This document shows positions 57,703 through 64,000 of a stretch of 64,000 bases of DNA, piece after piece. How positions within the stretch are numbered: position 1 is the stretch's first letter; each line of letters opens with the position of its first letter. The translations under genes and the position numbers were made by a program. Source of the stretch: an uncultured Bacteroidales bacterium (GTDB lineage Bacteria > Bacteroidota > Bacteroidia > Bacteroidales > UBA932); the NCBI GenBank assembly GCA_900319485.1, contig ONOQ01000002.1, forward strand, positions 42,503 through 106,502. The letters run 5' to 3'. The notes below the pieces were generated by a model that saw only the letters and a program-made list of their open reading frames with translations, ran no database searches and had not been told where the DNA came from.

Positions 57703-60477
57703 TTATCGGCCACCCCTCAGCATACCGCCAAGGCCACCGCCAAGACCGCCGCCAAGACCGCCGCCACCGCCGCCCATTCCGGCGCCGGCCCTTTCGCTGA
57801 GGGTCTTGACCTTCCCGAGAGGCGGGTAGAACGGCCAGGAAATGCCGAATTTGAACACTGCGGGAGGGTTGATATAGTGGTGGGCGCTGAAGTATTCGTG
57901 CTTGTCCAGCGGCCAGCCCTTGCCCATATTCTCAAACTTTATGAATATGCAGGCCTTCTTCCACTGGAGATTGATGAAGGGGTCGAAGATGGGGGCGTTG
58001 CCGTAGAGTTGCTGGTTCTGGTTCATAAACACGCCGGCAACGGGGTTATACGAAGGGGCATACCACAGGGTGTTGTACCTTAGGTTCACGCCCACCTGGA
58101 GTTTCATCACCTTGGGATCCACGACGTTGAACTGCAGATACCACCTGAGGTTGAGCGCCAGGGTGGGCAGCGGCAGGACGTTCTGGTTTGAGGAGAGTTG
58201 CAGCAGCGCCTGGTTGTCAAGATGGACGGGGCCAAACGCGAAGTTCTTGGTGAGGGCCGCCGTAAGGACGCTCATCGGAACGGTGTTCTGCCGCGCTATT
58301 CCGGTTGTGTCGTAGTAGACGTTATTTGCCAGGAGGGCATAACCGGCCTCGGCCTTGAGGTCCCAGCGCGGGACGCTGAAGGTAGCGTGAAGTTTGGTTG
58401 TGGATACCTTCTGGAAACTGTTTTCCCACATATAGTGGTTGGAGTAGAAGTGCTGCTGGTAGAAGTCCGGGGCCTTCAGGGAAGTTTCCACGGAGGCCTC
58501 CAGGGACATAGGACTGGAAGGATGCCGCCTGAAGGGGAACACGTTCAGTTTTATGCGGCCGCCAAGGCTGAAGTCGTTGGCCTCTACCCCCGTTAGATGA
58601 TACCTTCCGGTGGCGTCCCATTCAAGGTACTTGCTCAGCCTTCCCTCTGCTCCGGCATAGGCGTATATTGTGTTCCAGACGGTATTTGCGGGCTTTATGA
58701 GGGAGTATCCGGGCTGCCTCAGGTAGAAAGTCTGCAGGCGGTCTCCTATGCCGCCTTCTATCTTTGACACTATGGCGTCCTCCTTCCACGGCTGGAGACG
58801 GAAGATGATGCGGTTGTCAAGACGCATCGTGCGGAGGGAGTCCGTGCTCTTGGTGGGGTTGATGTAGAAGGTTTCGTCGTAGAATTCGGCCAGGGACTGG
58901 GAGGTGTTGTCCACGTACTTCTTGCTGTAGGTGGTCCATTCCGTACCTGTGCCGATGAAAGCGGTTGTGGTGTTGGTATTGAGGGTATCTGAAGGCACCC
59001 AGGCGGTGTCCTTGCGGTGCTTCAGTTTCTCAATGAACTCAAAGGGGATGCGGTAGTTCTGGTCAAAGAATACCGTGGTTTTCCTGTATCGGTTTGTGGC
59101 CGACGGAAGGTTCACGTCCACTTCCCTTACCTGCACAGTGGTATCCCTGATCCAGAAATTGTCAATTACGCCGCCGCTTTCCTGGCGGGTTATGCTGTTG
59201 GAGATGAATCCGGCGTGGGCAAGCCACTTCTTGCCCAGCCAGTTGGCGGTGACAAAGTAGGTGCGGTTGTCGGTTTCCTCGTTCTTGAGGTTACCTGCGC
59301 CGCCGTAACGCTTCATCTCCAGGGACAGGTTCAGTTGCGGGAGGATGTTCTGGGTTGTGAATATGCGGAAGGCGTCGTTGGCCTCCGTGCCACTGGAGAA
59401 GAGGGATCCGTAGTATTCCCACTCCGTGTAAGGGGTCTTGGTGTTGAAGAAGGGGATGTTGTCGGCCGTGTAAGTCCAGGTTTCCATGGGCTCATAGTAA
59501 CTGGTGGTGAGTTCCCGGCCCCTTCTGAAGAAGTTGAAGGTCTGGACGGCGGAGCCCGTGAAACCAAGCCAGGTGGCGCCTACGTCCTCCCTCATATGGG
59601 GGTAGTCGTAGAAACGGTAGTTGGCGGTGGTGTCCCACTCCTTGTACTCTATGCCGTTGTAGTTACGGTCACGCTTCCAGGAGATTAGGCGCTTGAAGAA
59701 GAGGCTGTCCGGGAGGAAGGCCGTCTCAAGTACCCTGGGAGTGCTCTGGCGGATGCTGTCCTTGACGCGCTTTATGCTGTCCTTGTGCTTTAGGATTGAA
59801 TCCTGGCGGTGAAGGAGGATGGGGAGTTTCTGCTCGTAGTCATAGCGCTTTCTCTCCGCCTTGGTAAGACCGGCGTACCACCTTTCGAACTTCTCCTTGG
59901 CGGTGCGGGTTGAATCGTCAAGATAGAGGGAATCGATGCGGGGCCAGAGGAGGGAGTCTCCTTCGGCCTTCAGGGAATCCACCACAAGCCTGTGGGTGAA
60001 GGAGTCCTTTACGGCCACGTACCACTCATAGAGGAAGGGGTCCGTAAGTTTCAGGCTGTCCGGGACTTTCATAGTGTCACGGGCATAGACCTTTGGCATA
60101 GTATCCTCCTGGGGGATGCCGAATAGGTCGAAGTCCTCTTCATCGGCCAGGCTGTCAAGGGGGCTCCTGGATTCCGAGTCAAGGTGCAGGAGGACATTGT
60201 AGAGAGAGTCCATCCTGGCGGTATCGGCCTTGGCTTTCAGGCTGTCAATAAGGGCCTGGATGCTGTCACGCTTATGCTGGAGGACGGTTCTCCGGATGGA
60301 GTCTGCTGCGGCCTTGAGGCTGTCTGCCGCTGCGGTATCGGCCTTTACCGTATCCTTGACGGCAACGGGGAACCACCTGTGCAGGCGGGCGGCGCGGTTA
60401 ACCTCCACGCCCACCGTCTGGGCCGCAACCAGACCGGCCACGGCTATTGGCAGCAGTATGTTCCCTATCTTAGACAT
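57703..60477 (-). CDS. Porin_10-family putative porin
   Basis: A 924-residue outer-membrane protein. The signal-like N-terminus (NILLPIAVAGLVAAQTVG) is followed by a long charged region (about 30-270) with repeated DSLKA-like and DSI-like heptads (ADSLKAAADSIRR, DSIQALIDSLKAKAD), probably helical or coiled. The beta-barrel runs from about 280 to 895 and fits Porin_10. The C-terminus is unusual: after the last strand (FKFGISWPFYPPLGKV) comes a Gly-rich tail of GGGLGG-like repeats instead of a terminal aromatic. A -7 box lies 6 nt before the ATG. General outer-membrane diffusion or anchoring is inferred. Confidence 0.85.
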   Translation of the reverse strand: MSKIGNILLPIAVAGLVAAQTVGVEVNRAARLHRWFPVAVKDTVKADTAAADSLKAAADSIRRTVLQHKRDSIQALIDSLKAKADTARMDSLYNVLLHLDSESRSPLDSLADEEDFDLFGIPQEDTMPKVYARDTMKVPDSLKLTDPFLYEWYVAVKDSFTHRLVVDSLKAEGDSLLWPRIDSLYLDDSTRTAKEKFERWYAGLTKAERKRYDYEQKLPILLHRQDSILKHKDSIKRVKDSIRQSTPRVLETAFLPDSLFFKRLISWKRDRNYNGIEYKEWDTTANYRFYDYPHMREDVGATWLGFTGSAVQTFNFFRRGRELTTSYYEPMETWTYTADNIPFFNTKTPYTEWEYYGSLFSSGTEANDAFRIFTTQNILPQLNLSLEMKRYGGAGNLKNEETDNRTYFVTANWLGKKWLAHAGFISNSITRQESGGVIDNFWIRDTTVQVREVDVNLPSATNRYRKTTVFFDQNYRIPFEFIEKLKHRKDTAWVPSDTLNTNTTTAFIGTGTEWTTYSKKYVDNTSQSLAEFYDETFYINPTKSTDSLRTMRLDNRIIFRLQPWKEDAIVSKIEGGIGDRLQTFYLRQPGYSLIKPANTVWNTIYAYAGAEGRLSKYLEWDATGRYHLTGVEANDFSLGGRIKLNVFPFRRHPSSPMSLEASVETSLKAPDFYQQHFYSNHYMWENSFQKVSTTKLHATFSVPRWDLKAEAGYALLANNVYYDTTGIARQNTVPMSVLTAALTKNFAFGPVHLDNQALLQLSSNQNVLPLPTLALNLRWYLQFNVVDPKVMKLQVGVNLRYNTLWYAPSYNPVAGVFMNQNQQLYGNAPIFDPFINLQWKKACIFIKFENMGKGWPLDKHEYFSAHHYINPPAVFKFGISWPFYPPLGKVKTLSERAGAGMGGGGGGLGGGLGGGLGGMLRGGR

Positions 60478-60483
60478 AGCCTA

Positions 60484-60491
60484 CAAATATA
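60484..60491 (-). promoter_or_regulatory. -7 box of the porin gene
   Basis: TATATTTG on the minus strand ends 6 nt before the ATG at 60477, leaving almost no leader. Confidence 0.5.
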
Positions 60492-60538
60492 ACGTATTTT
60501 CACAACTTTCCCAACCCCTGCCCCCCTTCCCCCTCACG

Positions 60539-60644
60539 CTTCTCCCCTGGCGGTGGAATCCAACACGCTGACTACCAGCCACTTACACGGGTTTCTACTA
60601 GAAAAAGTTCTGGTAGAAACTCTCATAACTCGCTGTGCATCAAA
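60539..60644 (+). repeat. ~105-bp dispersed repeat, copy A
   Basis: About 83 percent identical, by hand alignment, to the reverse complement of 62309-62414. It contains a hairpin TTTCTACTAGAA (60592-60603), loop AAAG, TTCTGGTAGAAA (60608-60619), in which the single difference from copy B gives a T-G (wobble) pair. It sits between the divergent porin and YczE-like genes. The remaining intergenic bases hold two promoters and C-rich filler. Confidence 0.8.
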
Positions 60645-60682
60645 CACTTAACCCCCACCGCTTCCTTGTCCGTTTTTTTTCG

Positions 60683-60690
60683 TACCTTTG
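60683..60690 (+). promoter_or_regulatory. -7 box of the YczE/BASS operon
   Basis: TACCTTTG, 8 nt before the ATG at 60699. It supports that start over an in-frame ATG 11 codons upstream. Confidence 0.55.
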
Positions 60691-60698
60691 TACCTGTT

Positions 60699-61361
60699 AT
60701 GAGTTCAGACATTCTAAGAAGATACAGCATATCCACGCTGGGCCTCGTTCTGGTGGCCCTTGGTGTGGGTATTTCCATAAAGAGCAACCTGGGGATCGCC
60801 CCTCCTTCCTGCCCTCCTACCATCCTTTCACTGAAGTGGGGCGCCATTTCCATCGGCACATTCACCTGGATGATGCACATCGTGTTCATCCTCACCCAGT
60901 GGGCCCTGCTGGGGAAGAAGTTCCAACTACGCTACCTGATGCAGATTCCCGCGGCGTTTGTGTTTGGCTATATGTGCGACGCCTCAATCTGGCTTTTCAA
61001 TGCCATAGATGCTCCCTCCACAAACTACGTGGTCCAGATCCTTCTGAGCCTGGGAGCGGTGGTGCTCACGGCTATCGGCATTAAACTGGAGGTGGTGGGA
61101 GACGGATGGATTCTTGCCGGTGACAAACTTGTAGCAGTGCTGTCGGAGGTTACAAAGAGCCCTTTCAGCAGGGTGAAAGTGATCTTTGACATAGTGATGG
61201 TTGCCTTTACGGCCGCGTTCTCATTCATTGTCTTCGGCCTTCTGGACGGCAACGGCCACACCGTGGTCATCCGTGAGGGCACCCTCATCCTTGCCATACT
61301 CACAGGCATCTGCATGAGGTTTACGGACCCTCTCATAGACCGCATCTTCACTAAAAAATGA
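60699..61361 (+). CDS. YczE/YitT-like (DUF6198-type) integral membrane protein
   Basis: A 220-residue protein with about five to six membrane helices. It opens with RYSISTLGLVLVALGVGISIKSNLGIAPPSCPPTIL, the YczE-like pattern of a helix followed by a Gly-Ile/Leu-Gly-x-x-Pro loop. Later segments are FVFGYMCDASIWLF, ILLSLGAVVLTAIGIKLEV and VVIREGTLILAILTGICMRF. No transport substrate is established for the family. It overlaps the next gene by 4 nt (ATGA), so the two proteins probably act together. The pair is flanked by inverted copies of a dispersed repeat. Confidence 0.78.
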   Translation: MSSDILRRYSISTLGLVLVALGVGISIKSNLGIAPPSCPPTILSLKWGAISIGTFTWMMHIVFILTQWALLGKKFQLRYLMQIPAAFVFGYMCDASIWLFNAIDAPSTNYVVQILLSLGAVVLTAIGIKLEVVGDGWILAGDKLVAVLSEVTKSPFSRVKVIFDIVMVAFTAAFSFIVFGLLDGNGHTVVIREGTLILAILTGICMRFTDPLIDRIFTKK

Positions 61362-62305
61362 GCCGCACACGGCAACTTGTGAATGACTGGATGCTGCCCG
61401 GAGCAATTGTTCTGGGCATAAGCCTCTATCTTGTCTATTACTTCACGCCGGGCCTCCACAGCCACGAGCGCCTTCTGCACCTTCTTGTCTCCGAGGGCCA
61501 GCGCGTTGTGATAGCCACCCTCCTTTTCTTCCAGTTTGTGAAGATTTCCCCCCACGACCTCCGTTTCACCCGCTGGCACTTCCTTGCCCTGGCGCTCCAG
61601 GTGGGGCTTTTTCTGGGGTTATCGGCCATAATTTCCTTTATGCCCCTCGGAGACCCGCGTATGCTCCTTGAGTGCGCAATGCTGTGCCTCATATGCCCTA
61701 CTGCATCGGCCGCAGGCGTGATTACGGAAAAACTTGGCGGGAACCTTGCCGGAACCGTCACTTACATTGTGCTCATAAACCTTGCAGGCACCTTCCTCAT
61801 TCCGCTGGTTATTCCCCTTGTCAATCCATCGGCCACAATGGGCTTCTGGGCATACGTGGGGCACATTGCGCTGAAGGTTTTCCCAGTGCTGGTGCTGCCG
61901 GGGCTCCTTGCCTGGACCATCCGATACACCACTCACCGGCTCCAGAGGGGCCTGATGAGATGGAGTTCCAATTCATTCTACGTATGGGGCGTGGGACTCA
62001 CCCTGGCTATGATCCTTGCCACCCGCGCGCTCATGGAAAGCGGCCTTGGAGCAGCCGCCATCGCCGGAATAGTGCTGGTGTCCGTGTTCTGCTGCTTCCT
62101 GCAGTTCTTTACCGGACGCCGTCTTGGGGCCGATAAAATCACCCCCGGCCAGGCCCTTGGCCAGAAGAACACCGGCTTTCTTATCTGGCTGGGTTACAAC
62201 TATATGACGCCCGTCACATCCGTTGCCGGCGGCCTCTACGCCATCTGGCAGAACCTTTTCAACAGTTGGGAACTCTACCGGAAACAGCACCTCAGTGGAA
62301 GCTAA
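61358..62305 (+). CDS. BASS-like (bile acid:sodium symporter superfamily) membrane transporter
   Basis: A 315-residue protein with about ten membrane helices. Features like those of the BASS/SBF family are LLECAMLCLICPTASAAGVI (the conserved Pro-Thr-Ala region) and GNLAGTVTYIVLINLAGTFLIPLV, with the second-half equivalent LGQKNTGFLIWLGYNYMTP. Sodium-coupled organic anion import is the usual role; the substrate here is unknown. It is translationally coupled to the YczE-like gene. Copy B of the dispersed repeat follows 3 nt after its stop. Confidence 0.75.
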   Translation: MSRTRQLVNDWMLPGAIVLGISLYLVYYFTPGLHSHERLLHLLVSEGQRVVIATLLFFQFVKISPHDLRFTRWHFLALALQVGLFLGLSAIISFMPLGDPRMLLECAMLCLICPTASAAGVITEKLGGNLAGTVTYIVLINLAGTFLIPLVIPLVNPSATMGFWAYVGHIALKVFPVLVLPGLLAWTIRYTTHRLQRGLMRWSSNSFYVWGVGLTLAMILATRALMESGLGAAAIAGIVLVSVFCCFLQFFTGRRLGADKITPGQALGQKNTGFLIWLGYNYMTPVTSVAGGLYAIWQNLFNSWELYRKQHLSGS

Positions 62306-62308
62306 GTA

Positions 62309-62414
62309 ATTGAAACACAGCGCATTATGAGAGTTTCTACCAGAACTTATTCTGGTAGAAAACCTTGTAAGTAACTGGTAATCAAGGCATTGACTTCCAC
62401 CGCCAGGGGAGAAG
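62309..62414 (-). repeat. ~105-bp dispersed repeat, copy B (inverted)
   Basis: Inverted relative to copy A. Its hairpin is perfect: TTTCTACCAGAA (62334-62345), loop CTTA, TTCTGGTAGAAA (62350-62361). It lies between the convergent BASS-like and NUDIX genes. Occurrence in both a divergent and a convergent gap argues for a mobile or REP-like sequence rather than a simple terminator. Confidence 0.8.
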
Positions 62415-62453
62415 TATTATGGGAGTGCGGGGATCAGCGCCATAGGAGAACGG

Positions 62454-63071
<618 letters not shown>

Positions 63072-63072
63072 C

Positions 63073-63080
63073 TATCTTTG
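63073..63080 (+). promoter_or_regulatory. -7 box of the small SRPBCC-like gene and rsmF-like operon
   Basis: TATCTTTG within TTTTGCTATCTTTGC, 23 nt before the ATG at 63104. Confidence 0.65.
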
Positions 63081-63103
63081 CGGAGATACAAAGATACAAA
63101 CTT

Positions 63104-63550
63104 ATGACAACAATAGAAAGTAAACACGGCATAGTTTCACGTCAGCCCCACGAGTTATATATGTCCTTCACGGACCTCCAGAACTTCAAGGCAATGCTCC
63201 CTGAAGACAAGAAGGATATGATAGAGGCCACCTTTGACACCATCCAGGCCACCGTCCAGGGCTTCAACATTGGCGTGAAAGTGCATGAGAGGGTTCCCTA
63301 CTCCCGCATTGAACTTGTAGATTACGGCGCGCCCTTCGCCTTCCATATTGTCCTTCACTTCGATCCCGCCGCTGAGGACCCTTACAAGACGGATTTCCAC
63401 GTAATGGTTGAGGCCGATCTTAACCTTATGATGAAGATGATGCTCTCCGGCAAGGTTAAGGAAGCCCTTGACAAGGTGGTGGACGGCATTGTGGATGCCT
63501 CCAACGGCAAAATGCCGGAAGGGTTCGATCCAAAAGAGTGGATGAAGTGA
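63104..63550 (+). CDS. small cytosolic protein, SRPBCC/START-like
   Basis: A 148-residue protein without a signal peptide. The pattern of an N-terminal strand (IVSRQPHELYMSFTDLQNFK), a helix, then long antiparallel strands (VHERVPYSRIELVDYGAPFAFHIVLHF) and a C-terminal helix (MMLSGKVKEALDKVVDGI) resembles SRPBCC ligand-binding folds. I do not know a function. The start is the ATG after the -7 box. The methyltransferase gene begins within its stop codon (GTGA). Confidence 0.65.
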   Translation: MTTIESKHGIVSRQPHELYMSFTDLQNFKAMLPEDKKDMIEATFDTIQATVQGFNIGVKVHERVPYSRIELVDYGAPFAFHIVLHFDPAAEDPYKTDFHVMVEADLNLMMKMMLSGKVKEALDKVVDGIVDASNGKMPEGFDPKEWMK

Positions 63551-64000
63551 CGGAGGAATTCAGGATATTACTGGCCGATTCTGTAGGCGAAGAGAAGGCG
63601 GAGATTGCGCTGAAGGCACTCTCCGGGGAGCCTTCCGTATCCATTCGCCTCAATCCAGCAAAACTCACGGAATGCCCGTTCCCGGACGCTGAAAACGTGC
63701 CCTGGAGCCCCTACGGCTACATCCTGAAGGAACGCCCGTCATTCACCCTGGACCCTCTTTTCCACGCCGGATGCTACTATGTGCAGGACACCAGCGCAAT
63801 GTTCCCCGGTCACGTTGCAAGGCGCTTTATGGACCGCCCTGGAATGAGCGTCCTTGACCTCTGCGCAGCCCCCGGCGGCAAATCCACAGACCTTGCCGCA
63901 TCCCTCCGGGAACGCTTCGGGGATAACTTCACCCTCCTTGCAAATGAAGTTGTACGGGCCCGGTACAACACCCTGAAATCCAACCTTGAAACCTGGGGAG
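63547..64000 (+). CDS. RsmB/RsmF-type 16S rRNA m5C methyltransferase, truncated by window end
   Basis: About 151 residues are present. The start is a GTG overlapping the preceding TGA, giving VTEEFRILLADSVGEEKAEI. An N-terminal RsmF-like domain (SIRLNPAKLTE) leads into the SAM-binding motif I, LDLCAAPGGKST, preceded by YYVQDTSAMFPGHVA. LLANEVVRARYNTLKSNL is the next motif. The catalytic Cys regions lie beyond the edge. The family methylates C5 of a cytosine in 16S rRNA; RsmF-like is more likely than RsmB because no NusB domain is seen. Confidence 0.88.
   Translation, partial: MTEEFRILLADSVGEEKAEIALKALSGEPSVSIRLNPAKLTECPFPDAENVPWSPYGYILKERPSFTLDPLFHAGCYYVQDTSAMFPGHVARRFMDRPGMSVLDLCAAPGGKSTDLAASLRERFGDNFTLLANEVVRARYNTLKSNLETWG

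Noticed and set aside
57719..57785. Short tandem repeats of CCGCCAAGACCG type, considered as a repeat array
   Set aside because: They encode the Gly-rich tail of the porin; units are 6-12 bp without spacers, so this is not a CRISPR or a separate repeat element.

Overview
The window reads as a chromosome segment of a gut-type Bacteroidales bacterium. The evidence is repeated SusC/SusD pairs, many lipoproteins with a Cys lipobox, Bacteroidetes -7 promoter boxes (TAnnTTTG, often TTTTGCTATCTTTG), a Porin_10 family porin, M13 peptidase and class I fumarase. GC looks like about 55 percent. Genus is not determined; a Rikenellaceae- or Cryptobacteroides-like lineage is only a guess. Genes are packed tightly and no intergenic stretch exceeds 300 bases. 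I saw no rRNA, tRNA or CRISPR.

Region 1 (1-25.2 kb) looks like a polysaccharide utilisation locus for GalNAc/GlcNAc-containing glycans. One minus-strand unit reads GH20 hexosaminidase, GH109, and a SusC running off the left edge. A second minus-strand unit reads AgaS-type SIS isomerase/deaminase, GatZ/KbaZ-type tagatose-bisphosphate aldolase subunit, SusC, SusD, a DUF4874/DUF4832 lipoprotein and a fimbrillin-like/beta-propeller lipoprotein, closed by a strong terminator. A GH123-type lipoprotein and a secreted metallophosphoesterase lie between them. A DeoR-family regulator (AgaR-like) sits between that operon and a plus-strand operon of PfkB kinase, GH36 and two tandem tyrosine-phosphatase-like lipoproteins. 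A shared decamer, CAAA(A/C)CGAAA or its complement, lies in both control regions. The inferred logic is surface capture, exo-hydrolysis and dephosphorylation outside the cytoplasm, then galactosamine-6-P to tagatose-6-P to tagatose-1,6-bisphosphate.

Region 2 (25.3-38.6 kb) is a beta-mannan/galactomannan-type locus on the minus strand. GH26, GH37-like, SusC, SusD, a surface lipoprotein, SusE-like and a second GH26 form one overlapping operon. A GH36 alpha-galactosidase with its own promoter lies upstream.

Region 3 (38.7-50.8 kb) holds a PLD lipoprotein, a small outer-membrane protein and a MATE exporter. It then has an unusual NMT1-like binding protein coupled to a Cache-HAMP-SpoIIE phosphatase and a secreted GH3. 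After these come aspartate ammonia-lyase, a lipoprotein, a TIGR02757 protein and fumarase.

Region 4 (50.8-64 kb) begins with an apparently intact ISL3-family insertion with an exact 8-bp target duplication. It continues with housekeeping genes: PPC/DUF296, DUF1963, M13 peptidase, FtsX-like permease, lytic transglycosylase and Porin_10. A YczE-like plus BASS-like transporter pair follows, flanked by inverted copies of a ~105-bp repeat. The window ends with NUDIX, a small cytosolic protein and a truncated RsmB/RsmF-type rRNA methyltransferase.

The most striking non-gene signal is the 7-mer GGCCGAT/ATCGGCC. I count about 84 copies by hand, roughly eight times expectation, and they are sparse in the GalNAc locus.
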